A stretch of 64,000 nt of DNA from Helianthus annuus. Its lineage: Eukaryota; Streptophyta; Magnoliopsida; Asterales; Asteraceae. The stretch lies in the NCBI RefSeq assembly GCF_002127325.2, contig NC_035440.2, positions 78,993,880-79,057,879 of the forward strand, given 5' to 3'. Positions 23,256 to 33,097 of the stretch are shown here, in pieces. Position numbers and translations under genes: made by a program. The notes beneath the pieces are model-generated. The model saw nothing but the letters and a program-made list of their open reading frames with translations. It did no database searches and was not told the origin of the DNA. Each line of letters opens with the position of its first letter. Within the stretch, counting starts at the first letter, position 1.

Positions 23256-25896
23256 TCAAGTGTTATTGCCCACCCCTCACATGATCTAGTAGTATAACCC
23301 TCCCTACGCTAACCATACCATGTAATAAAAGTTTGTAATAGTTGTCGCATGTATTTCACCCCCGAAGTATAAAACTAAAAACAGTAAAGAGAAAAGGGGG
23401 ACATGAACTCACAGAAGTGCGTATCCAGAAACGTCAATCTCCAACTCTATCTGCTGCGTGACGACCTACACGTACTAATTCCTATTAGACGAACGGCCGT
23501 GCCTTGGCTTAGAGTTTAACGTTCTTGGAAGAATAGTTAGGTAACTATTTCGTATTCACACTTCTTGATTATTTTATATTCGTATTTCCTTCCCAAGGAT
23601 GGGGGTAATAATACATGTATACTTATAATTCCAAAAATATATTTTTAAGTCTCAATTGAAAAATATATTTTAATCACTTTGTCTAAAATGTTTTAATTTC
23701 CAAAATATATATATTTTTCCCAAAAATATTATATTTTACTTCATAAATTTTTCCAAAATAATACTTATCAAAATATACCTATAAGAGTATTTCCCGAAAT
23801 ATACATAAGTTACGTCTTAAAGTTCGCGTTGTAACAATACTTGTGTAATTTAAATATTTTTTTGTGAGAGCGTTGTTATTATTTTGGAGTCGTAATTCTA
23901 TGATATTTTCAAGTTATATTATTTTTACCCTAAAATAATATATTTAGTTCACATAATAAACAAGCAATCACACAAGCGTGTTATTATAAAATATATATTC
24001 TAAATATATATTTATCAAATTTTATTTATGAAATCCATCTCCGGTACTTGGTAATTTTTGAAATAAAAATCATGGCGAAGTTTATTTTGAAAACCAAGTT
24101 AAAATATATTTGTAAACGCTTGTTAGAAAAATATTTCTATGTGTTATATTTCTAGAAAAATTTCGCCAGAGTTTCCTCTGTAAATGGAGGTGTCCACGCT
24201 TTTAGCATATCACTTTTTTTTTGTAAAACCATTCAAACAACTTAACAATCATCAATATACAATCTCTAATCACTAATCTTGACAAGAATAAGCCTAAACC
24301 ATAAACTCATGAACTTGAAGGTTTGTAAAAATATGTAGTAAATTACTAACATACTTAGTAGGTCTTGTTATCTTTAAAAATAAGATTAGTTTCTTAAAGA
24401 CTTTATTTTTAAAGAATATGTATTTTCACAACTTCTAGTCATGATTTTCAAAATTATTTCTTTGTAAAATTTTCTTGTTACACAAGTGTTTATACACTTG
24501 TTTACTTACTAAAAATGTATTTAGTTCATACAAGATCCGGGTTTTTAACAAAACTAGTATTTTTCATTTGGTTCTTTCAAAAACCCACTCATAGATCTTT
24601 AGATCTAGAAGTTTACATCTTTATTTTTCAAGAAATCTTATATTTATTCAAGTTCAAGGTTCATGTATGGATGGTTTCATCATCCATCATATCTCTAACA
24701 TTTACATCTTACTAGTTCATGTTCTTGAACATGATCTAGCAAGTCTAGATGATGATCCATCTTACTTCTACTAACAAACAACATCCAATAATCATAACAA
24801 CACAAGATCTACATGATTTAACCATATATCTTCTCTTTATCCACTCTTTACCCCTTTGATGGAGGAAGGTGGCGGCCGTGAATGATGGAGGAGGAAGAAG
24901 AGAGTGTTTATGGTGATATGGTGGAGGAAGGTGGCGGCCGTGAATGATGGAGGAGGAAGGAGAGAGTGTTTGTGTTTGATGGGTTTTGAAGTGAGAAGAT
25001 GATTGTATTATGTGTTTATTTATAAACCATCCTTGTTCTTTAACCATCATATAATATGTCACTAACTCACCCAACATATGCAATTAAAATAATCAAAAGA
25101 AACAAGAATGGGTCACCCTTGGTGACCGTCGATTAGGGGGGGGGGGTAGGGGGTTGGGTTGTAATGGAACTAGTTACAATCTAGTTAGTTTTAAAGTGCT
25201 TAGTTAGTGTATTGTTATGTGTTATATAATATAAGGTGTGTTAGGGTGTTCGGGGACCCTAACTAGCTCTGAAAAGTAAAAACAATGTGTTTGGCAATAT
25301 TTTTATGTTTCAGGTAAAGTCTGGTTGTTCGGTTGGTTATTGATCCGTTAAAGTGCTAAATAAAGCTTTAAAGTGTCTTTTATATTGTTTTTAGTGACAC
25401 GTTAAATTCCCAACACTTTGGAAAGTGTCTAGGACTATTTTGCCAAGTTTTTGCACTTTACTAGCATTGTTAAATGCTGAATTTTGGTATTTAGTGCAGA
25501 ATTTTGCACTTAAAGTATGTTTTAGGCACTTCCGGGCACTATAACTATCACCTAGTGACGCAGTTTTATGGTCCTCACCTCCCTACACTCCCTAGTAGTA
25601 TAGCATTCTATTCCTGGCTCATACTGGCCTCAAAAATATTGTCTGTCTAGGTGCTGGCATTGTCAGCATGTTTCTGGGTTATCCGCACTGTGTTAATTGT
25701 GCTTTTGTGCATCAAGTTTGTCACTAATGTTTGTGTGTTTTAAATGGAGTGACAGTAATAAAATGTGATGCATGAGTATGTATGTATCAGAAGACAGAAA
25801 GCAATTTAATCATAATTGTAATCAAGCACACTAATTAAGCACTAATTAAATGTTAATTAATTCGTACGGATACCTGGATTTGTGAGGGTTGTCACA
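23256..25896 (-). repeat. E4 3' LTR (outer end deleted)
   Basis: Aligns with the high-coordinate LTR from position 33765 onwards; the first 670 bp or so of the LTR are missing. The breakpoint shows the short shared string TCAAG. It contains TATAAATA on the minus strand (25017-25024), a tandem duplication of a GGAGGAAGGTGGCGGCCGTG unit near 24865-24960, and a run of G at 25136-25146. It ends GTTGTCACA. Apart from the promoter it shows nothing gene-like. Confidence 0.9.
25017..25024 (-). promoter_or_regulatory. TATA box, E4 3' LTR
   Basis: The minus strand reads GTTTATAAATAAAC. The equivalent in the 5' LTR is at 48450-48457. Confidence 0.6.
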
Positions 25897-25930
25897 TTCT
25901 CCCCCGTTAAGAAAATTTCGTCCCGAAATT
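25897..25930 (-). other. E4 polypurine tract
   Basis: On the minus strand TTTTCTTAACGGGGGAGAA adjoins the LTR and is preceded by the conserved block TTTCGGGACGAAATTTTC. Confidence 0.75.
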
Positions 25931-27390
25931 TTAGGCTCTGCTTCTAGTCGCATGGGTCCTTGGAAATAAATGGGGGTACTTCTCTTTCATACGATCCTCA
26001 CGTTCCCATGTGTATTCTGGACCATGTCTTGCATTCCAACGAACTTTGACGAGCTTGACACTACTCCTGCGTGTTTTTTTTATCTTCCAATCCGTAACCT
26101 CAATGGGTTCTTCGACAAAGTGGAGCGTGTCGTCAATATGGATTTCGTCAGCAGGAATAACAACTGTCTCTTGTGTTGGACTCTTTTTCAGGTTTGATAC
26201 ATGGAATGTATCATGAACGCCATTAAGTTCAGCAGGTAGGTCCAACTTGTATGCTACTAAACCAACCCTTTCCAGAATCTTGAATGAACCAATGTATCTG
26301 GGATTTAACTTTCCACGCTTTCCAAAGCGTGCCACTCCCCTCCAAGGTGAAACCTTCAGCAAAACCACGTCTCCTACCTCAAACTCCAGAGGTTTCCTTC
26401 TTCGGTCCGCATAGCACTTTTGACGATCACGAGCCGCCTTGATGCGTTCTCGGATCAGTGCAATCTTGTCGGTTGTTTCTTGGACCACTTCCGGACCAAC
26501 TAATTTTCTATCACCTGCGTCAGCCCAACAAATTGGTGATCGACATTTGCGTCCATAAAGAGCTTCGAACGGTGCGGCTTGAATACTTGCGTGATAACTG
26601 TTATTGTATGAAAATTCAACCAATGGTAGGTGAGTATCCCAACTTCCACCTAAATCCATAACGCAAGCATGCAGCATATCTTCTAATGTCTGAATCGTTC
26701 GTTCGCTCTGTCCATCCATTTGTGGGTGAAAAGCTGTACTCAGGTTCAACTGAGATCCGAATGCTTCTTGAAAGGATTGCCAAATCCTTGACACAAATCT
26801 TCCGTCTCTATCAGAGATGATTGAGAGAGGCACTCCATGACGTGCAACGATCTCTCTCATGCATATCTCAGCTAATTTGCTCGTGTTGTCTTTTTCTTTG
26901 ATTGGCAAGAAATGTGCAGATTTCGTTAACCGGTCTACTATTACCCAGATAGTATCGTGACCTTTGGGCGTCCTTGGCAGCTTCGTTATGAAATCCATCG
27001 AAATCTGTTCCCATTTCCATTTGGGTATTTCAGGTTGCTGCAGTAGACCTGAAGGTTTTTGGTACTCGGCTTTCACCTTAGCGCACGTTAAACATTTACC
27101 TGCAACATCGCCTTTCATCCTAGGCCACCAAAAGAAATCCTTAAGATCTTGGTACATCTTATCCGCTCCGGGATGAATAGAGTACCGTGACTTGTGAGCT
27201 TCATCGAAAATAACCTTTCTCAAACCACCAAACAGAGGAACCCAAATTCGTTTCATGAAACATAACGTTCCTTCCTTGTTTGTTATCAACTGCTTCTCCA
27301 TCCCACGGAGATATTCTTCCTCAACATTCCTTTCCTTCAGAGCTTCTCTCTACGCGGCACGAATGCGCAATGAGAGATCCGTCTGGACAA
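25931..27390 (-). CDS. E4 pol, integrase and chromodomain
   Basis: 456 residues from the first Met at 27301. Zinc finger [14 protein letters not shown] ... CLTCAKVK (shorter by about three residues between the two halves than in E2). The DDE core is [16 protein letters not shown], then [12 protein letters not shown]. Then [10 protein letters not shown] and the chromodomain [19 protein letters not shown], ending near YPHLF with an extra RTHATRSRA tail. Upstream in the same frame is a TAG at 27350-27352, and a frameshift near 27400 separates it from RNase H. The integrase core itself has no breaks. In an intact element this is the last part of one gag-pol frame. Confidence 0.9.
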
Positions 27391-28626
27391 TCATTTCCAA
27401 AGCCTAACCCTTATGGGCTTGATCCTTTCCTTCCGACTTAGGGCATCGGTGACCACATTCGCCTTCCTTGGATGATACTTGATCTCGCAGTCATAGTCGT
27501 TCAACAATTCGACCCAGCGTCTTTGCCTCATGTTTAGCTCCTTCTGGTCGAATATGTGTTGCAGGCTCTTATGATCCGTGAAGATTGTACATCGCGTACC
27601 ATACAAATAATGTCGCCAGATCTTCAACGCAAATACCACTGCGCCCAATTCGAAATCATGCGTGGTATAATTCTTCTCATGAACCTTCAACTGACGTGAC
27701 GCGTAAGCTATGACTTTCTGTCGCTGCATCAACACACATCCTAAACCTTGACGCGAGGCGTCACAATATACCACGAAATCATCCGTTCCTTCTGGTAGCG
27801 ATAAGATCGGCGCATTGCAAAGCTTGTCCTTCAATAACTGAAACGCTTCTTCTTGTTTGATTCCCCAATCGAACTTCTTGTCCTTCTGGGTAAGGGAAGT
27901 CAATGGTTGAGCGATTTTTGAGAAATCCTCAATGAATCTTCGATAATAACCAGCCAAACCTAAGAATTGTCGAATCTCGGTTGGCATCTTTGGAGTCTCC
28001 CAATTCTTGATCGCTTCAATCTTGGTGGGATCCACGTGGATTCCATCTCCATTAACCACATGTCCAAGAAATTGGACTTCGCGTAACCAGAACTCGCACT
28101 TCGAGAACTTGGCATACAACTTTTCCTTTTTAAGTAGCTCCAAGATAGCTCTTAAATGTTGTTCGTGCTCATCCCTCGTCTTCAAATAGATTAGGATATC
28201 GTCGATGAACACAATCACGAACTTGTCGAGGTACGGCTTACAAACTCTGTTCATCAAATCTATAAAAACAGCTAGTGCGTTTGTCAACCCAAACGGCATT
28301 ACCAGAAACTCGTAATGTCCATATCGAGTTCTAAAAGCAGTTTTGGGAATACATTCCTCTTGTATTCTCAGCTGATGATAACCTGATCGCAAATCGATCT
28401 TCGAGTAGTAACTTAAACCTTGTAACTGATCAAATATGTCGTCAATTCTCGGCAGAGGATATCTATTCTTGATTGTCAACTTGTTCAGTTCTCGGTAGTC
28501 GATACACATACGAAAACTATCGTCCTTCTTCTTAACAAACAAAACTGGAGCTCCCCAAGGTGAGAAGCTTGGTCTGATAAACCCTTTATCTAACAGCTCC
28601 TGGAGTTGCGTCGACAACTCTTGCAT
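27391..28626 (-). CDS. E4 pol, reverse transcriptase and RNase H
   Basis: 411 residues starting just after an in-frame TAG (28627-28629). RT blocks: [60 protein letters not shown] and the catalytic [12 protein letters not shown] (FIDD near residue 145). The RT connection is [16 protein letters not shown]. RNase H follows with [14 protein letters not shown], the E of [13 protein letters not shown], and [11 protein letters not shown]. It runs out of frame shortly after [11 protein letters not shown]. All catalytic residues that I can identify are present. Confidence 0.92.
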   Translation of the reverse strand: MQELSTQLQELLDKGFIRPSFSPWGAPVLFVKKKDDSFRMCIDYRELNKLTIKNRYPLPRIDDIFDQLQGLSYYSKIDLRSGYHQLRIQEECIPKTAFRTRYGHYEFLVMPFGLTNALAVFIDLMNRVCKPYLDKFVIVFIDDILIYLKTRDEHEQHLRAILELLKKEKLYAKFSKCEFWLREVQFLGHVVNGDGIHVDPTKIEAIKNWETPKMPTEIRQFLGLAGYYRRFIEDFSKIAQPLTSLTQKDKKFDWGIKQEEAFQLLKDKLCNAPILSLPEGTDDFVVYCDASRQGLGCVLMQRQKVIAYASRQLKVHEKNYTTHDFELGAVVFALKIWRHYLYGTRCTIFTDHKSLQHIFDQKELNMRQRRWVELLNDYDCEIKYHPRKANVVTDALSRKERIKPIRVRLWK

Positions 28627-29271
28627 CTACGAAGGTGCAAGTCGGTAGGGTGCCTTAGCCACAGGCGCGGCGCCTGGAGCTAAGTCTATGTGGAACTCAA
28701 CTTGCCTTTGAGGTGGTAATCCTGGCAAGTCTTCTGGAAAGACTTCAGGATATTCCTTTACTACTGGGATGTCTTCAATCCTCGGCTCAGCAGTTTCTTT
28801 ATCCATGATGTGTGCCAAGAAGGCAACACATCCCTTCTGTAGACACTTCCTAGCTTTCAGACAGCTGACGATTCTCAGGGGCGTATCACGCTTTTCTCCA
28901 TGAACCACAATCGTTTCTCCATCTTCTATCGGGATGCGAATGGTCTTTTCATGACAAAAAATCTCGGCTTTGTTGCTTGACAACCAATCCATCCCTACTA
29001 CCACGTCGAAGCTTCCCAACTCGACTGGTAGTAGATCCAAAGTGAACTCACGTTCTCCCAGCTCAATTACGCAACCTCGGACAACTTCATTCGCTTCAAC
29101 TAGCTTTCCATTAGCCAGTTCAATTGAGTACGGAACATCTAACTTACTAGCAGTTAACCCAAGCATATTCTTAAATTCTAACGATACGAAACTATAGTTG
29201 GCACCAGTATCAAACAGAATAGATGCAAAGCGTTGATTTATAGGGAACGTACCAGTGACAACGTTGGGATC
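28627..29271 (-). pseudogene. E4 pol, protease
   Basis: Same frame as gag and RT but enclosed by two TAG codons (29272-29274 and 28627-28629). The aspartic protease active site reads FASILFDTGANYSFVS at about 29190-29235. Then comes the conserved VVVGMDWLSSNKAEIFCHEK and the linker PEVFPEDLPGLPPQRQVEFH leading to RT. It matures the polyprotein. The two stops make this copy incapable of full pol translation without suppression. Confidence 0.85.
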
Positions 29272-30371
29272 CTAGCGTGCTTCCCTTGCTCCAATGTTAA
29301 ACACTCTTCCACGGGCTTGATTCAGCTTCGGGCATTCCCTCTTGAAGTGCCCAACTTCTCCACAATTAAAACAGCCCGGTCCAAGACCATTACCACCTCC
29401 GTTTCCAGCTTGAGTGTTGTTTTGGTTGCGATTCCCATTCCCAGTTTGTTTCGCAACGTTTCCACGGTTTCCATTTTCACCATTTCCTCCTTGCTGATGG
29501 TTTCCACTACCATTTCCATGTCCTCGATTACCACCACGCCTAGTACCAGTTCCGACCCGACACGTATCCTTCGTGTGGCCGTTCCTTCCACATGACTCAC
29601 ACTTCCTTAATCGGCACGGACCAGAATGATGGCGCTGGCACGTGTCACACTTGGGCAGAGTACCCATATAACCCTTTCCTTTATTCTCAGCACCGGTTGC
29701 AGCTCTGGCCGGTGTGCTTGATTCACCCCTCTTGTTCGCATTGCTTGTACCTTGCTTGAAGTTTGAAAATTTCCTTTTGTTATCACCAGACGACTCCACG
29801 TGAGTCTCTTTCTTCATCTTCTCGGAATTCGAGAACTTGTTCAATCGAGTAGCTTCCTCAGTAAGAGCCACACTGAGATCAATGGCTTCTGTGATTGTTG
29901 CAGGCTGGGACGTTGTAACCATACTCATGATCTGAGGGGCCAATCCACAGATAAAGCGCTCGACACGTTTAAACTTCGGTGTGACCATGTACGACACTAC
30001 ATGGGACAAATCATGGAATCTCTGAACATACTCTGCAATCTTGGGACCTTCAATTTTTAGGCGCCAGAACTCAGTCTCTAGCTTTTGAATTTCAGCACGT
30101 GAGCAGTACTTACTTCTCATGAGCTCCTTCAGCTCATTCCATGACATCGCATAAGCAGCAGCTTCACCCAAAGTTTGCACTTGCAAATTCCACCAAGATA
30201 GGGCTCCATCCAGAAATAGCCCTGAGATGTAGGTCACTTATTCCTCGGGAGCACACTTGCTCATTCTAAGGACAGATTCAGTCTTCTCAACCCATCTAAC
30301 AAACGCAACAGCACCTCCTGTGCCGTCGAAATTCACGGGCTTGCAATCGAGAAATTGCTTGTAAGTGCACC
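29272..30371 (-). pseudogene. E4 gag, second exon (capsid and zinc knuckles)
   Basis: From the proposed splice acceptor the frame starts CTYKQFLDCKPVNFDG and runs to a TAA at 30238-30240, then stays open for 321 residues to the TAG at 29272. Capsid region: GALSWWNLQVQTLGEAAAYA, then YVQRFHDLSHVV. Basic, Asn/Gly-rich nucleocapsid region with CX2CX3H-type and CCHC knuckles, the last being CFNCGEVGHFKREC. Gag packages the RNA into particles. It joins protease in the same frame. Confidence 0.85.
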
Positions 30372-30463
30372 CTGCACAAACGTTTGAATTTACAAATGGT
30401 ATTAGCGAACGTGCTAAAAATATCCAAATGTATCATAGTATATCTCAAACCACTTAACATTAC
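30372..30463 (-). other. Probable 92-nt intron in E4 gag
   Basis: On the minus strand the interval begins GTAATGTTAAG and ends TTTGTGCAG, with a CTAAT branch-like motif about 40 nt before the end. Removing it joins ...PPNG to CTYKQF in frame (phase 1). Read through, the frame meets a stop within 20 codons. Confidence 0.6.
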
Positions 30464-30611
30464 CATTAGGTGGATTGTTATTTCCGTGGTTGTGAGAGAT
30501 ATTTCCACTCGTTTCTGCATGAGAGGCAGCGTATTGTGCGATAGCTGCAGCAATGATCCCTTGAAGTTCTGCCTCATTAGTGGGCATGCGCGGATCACGT
30601 CTTGGAGGCAT
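30464..30611 (-). CDS. E4 gag, first exon (N-terminus)
   Basis: ATG at 30609-30611. It encodes MPPRRDPRMPTNEAELQGII and then an Ala-rich helix and an Asn/His/Gly-rich stretch, about 49 codons before the proposed donor at 30463. MPPRR-type starts are common for plant gypsy gag. It lies 400 bp downstream of the acidic ORF. Confidence 0.6.
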
Positions 30612-31016
30612 CTTCTAAAAGATGTTTCACGTTGGTCAGGTCATAGTAAGTGAATAATATGAGTACGTAATAACATTCATCAAGCACATAACATCTCATG
30701 TTACAAATTAATCAAGCACATAACATCTCATGTTAAAAATTGAAACAATCAATCCAACAACACATATAATGAGAATACTGCGATTGCGTTATCATAAATC
30801 AAGACCACAATCCAATATTTACAAGCTTTGTAACTGTATCGTACATCAAAAGTGACTTAGGGCCACATTGCCCTTGTCTGAACTATCTAGTCAACTACAA
30901 CAATCAAAATCTAAATATCAAAAGTCATGACATCAAAATGCGGTCTTCAAAAAGCTGTATAGTCTGCACAATCGCGGTCTTCTCACCAAAAGTCTACCTG
31001 CGTCGAATCAAAATGC
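30612..31016 (-). other. E4 spacer between the acidic ORF and gag
   Basis: About 400 bp, AT-rich on both strands, no ORF. On the plus strand CAAGCACATAACATCTCATG occurs twice, near 30679 and 30714. Confidence 0.5.
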
Positions 31017-32590
31017 CTATGCTGATGGCGGAGGAGGAGGAGGAAAACGAGAGTAATACAGGCGACGCATATGTAACCAATCCTCCTCTAAAGCACGACA
31101 GACGCGCAACAAATATGCTATCTGCTGCTCAGAGGTCAAGAAACGGACGTCTGAATCAGGTGAAAGTGGACGAGGAGTGTGCGGTGCTGCAAATGGGGTC
31201 TGACAATGGTAAGGTGGTCGTGGAGCTCTCTCCAACTCCTATATACGACGTGTCAATGCCTCCTGCTGTATCATCAAAGATGTAAGTATGTCCTCCGTAG
31301 AGTACCCAACATGGTCAAACAATGGCATGATAGGGGGCGTAGTCCATAAAAATGGTCGCTCGATGGAGTGAAAGATGGTGCAGTAGGTGGTGCAACATGG
31401 GGAAACTGTGATGTGAATGGAAAAGGTGATGACAGAACAGGTGGAGCAGAAACAGGCGGCTGCCTCGATGACCCCTTCTCCAGGACGAGGTGGCGGTATG
31501 TCCTGGAGGAACGCAATGGGAAGATCAGTGCGATGAGCGTTTGTGGTGTGTGGGGTAAACAATGGGATGTCAGTGGGTGCAGACACGGGTGCTACTGGGG
31601 GAGTGACAGGTCGCACAAATGGTGGGTAATCGTCGTCGTCATCGATCCACCCGTTGCGGATGTCGGCATATCGTGGATCTATATGAGCAGCAAAAGGTGC
31701 ACGGTCAAGCAATACCGGCATGGGATCAGGTAACGGTGCATCAACAACAGGATCATCCACCAACGGTGGAGCAACAACAAGATGATCAGCAATGGGTATA
31801 TCATCAACAAGTGGTGCAACGACGGGAGCATCATCATGAACAGGGTCATGCTCTAGTGCAGGATCAGGAACAACGACTGGCTCAGGGGCCATGACGGGCT
31901 CGGGATCAACAAGATCCATATCAAAATCAGCAGGGGCATCAAACAAAGGATCGATGGGAGTTACGGGCACCTCTAGGGGCTGGTCCAAGTGAATGAACTC
32001 GATCTCCTGGTCAGGATCGAAGTCAGGGGGAAAGACATGATCAAAATCATCATCAACCTCGTGGTCGAACTCGAACTCGTGTGCGGGACCGGGTGCAGCT
32101 GACAACGCCATGTCAGGGTCGGTGTCAGGTGAGTAATGCTGCATTCCCTGAGTGTGTAAAGACGCAGATGCCACAAACTCGAAGGAATCTGGGACAGGTG
32201 AACCAGCAGGAAGCTCCTCTGCGGGGGCCTCAGCAATGGGTAGAATGACGTCAGCAACAATAGGGGCCCCGCCCTCATGGTGAGCCTCAGGTGGATCCCC
32301 CTCGAATAGATCAATGTCGTCGTCAGAAACGACATCGAGTGGCATGTCTACTACTGGAAAAGCAGCAAGCGGATAGGAGCAGGGATCACCGCAAGAAGTA
32401 AATCTTCGGCAGGAAGGCCATCAGCAGGCTCAGCTCCGACGTCAGGCAGCGCGAACGGCTGGAAATCATCGTCATCAGTGCTGGTGGTGTCTGAAGTGTA
32501 GACCTCTTGCTCTAACGGAATCTCGTTATCTGACACGATCGCCATAGGGTCCAAGGTGTCTGAAACTCCGGTGTCTGAAGATGATGGCAT
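31017..32590 (-). pseudogene. E4 extra ORF upstream of gag: acidic, Pro/Asp/Val-rich protein
   Basis: Starts at ATG 32588-32590 (MPSSSDTGVSDTLDPMAIVS), about 525 codons to the TAG at 31017-31019. Two lesions: a one-base frameshift near 32355 and an in-frame TAG at 31239-31241. The middle (31600-32100) is a low-complexity run of Asp, Pro and Val with many DP, PVV and DD pairs. The end is different: SEQQIAYLLRVCRALEEDWL, helix-forming, then a proline run. No membrane segment or known catalytic motif. Some Asteraceae gypsy elements carry a long acidic extension before gag, as far as I recall, so this may be its separate form. Function unknown. Confidence 0.65.
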
Positions 32591-32681
32591 GATGTCTGTA
32601 ACACAACCACACATATGCACAAATATCAACATAAAATCAAATAATCATGTAAGTCACCATAAAGCAAACAAATAATTCTCC

Positions 32682-32918
32682 TAGTCTCTCTAGACTACCC
32701 TCCCAGCCTCTCAGACTGAACTCCTAGTCTCTCAGACTAACTCCCTGGCCTCTAAGACCATCCTCCCAGTCTCTAAGACTAAACTCCCCAATCTCTAAGA
32801 TTGAACCTTTTAGTCTCTAAGACCGCACCTCCCTCAGCCTCTAAGGCTGAACCTCCCCAGCCTCTAAGGCTGAACCTCCCTCAGTCTCTAAGACTGAACT
32901 CCCCAGCCTCTAAGACTG
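32682..32918 (-). repeat. Eleven tandem mini-hairpins in the E4 leader
   Basis: Units of 21-24 bp with stems starting at 32682, 32704, 32725, 32746, 32767, 32789, 32811, 32835, 32858, 32882 and 32904. Each has a 6-bp stem around a 3- or 4-base loop, for example CAGTCT-CTA-AGACTG. Stem sequence changes from unit to unit with matching changes in the other arm. It lies between the primer site and the first ORF, thus in the genomic RNA. Confidence 0.88.
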
Positions 32919-33082
32919 AACCACAATTTTTAAGAAAAATGTTTTTGTGCCCTTTTATTTGTAAAAATGTTTTGTACTCTGGATCAGGACGTTTTAGTGT
33001 ATGCAATGTAAAATTGTTTTCGTGAGAGCCCTACTGATCATAGTCTAGACTCGAGAAAGAATCCTAGTTCGCTAGGATCAAT

Positions 33083-33094
33083 GCTTTGATACCA
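33083..33094 (-). other. E4 primer-binding site
   Basis: The minus strand reads TGGTATCAAAGC, one base off the tRNA-iMet complement, three bases from the LTR start at 33098. Confidence 0.85.
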
Positions 33095-33097
33095 AGC

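Noticed and set aside
31368..31894. Plus-strand ORFs of 121 and 91 codons
   Set aside because: Shadows of the acidic minus-strand ORF of E4; GAT/CCA-rich DNA lacks stops on the opposite strand.
32682..32918. CRISPR-like array
   Set aside because: Units are only 21-24 bp with no spacers of constant length, and the setting is a plant retrotransposon leader.
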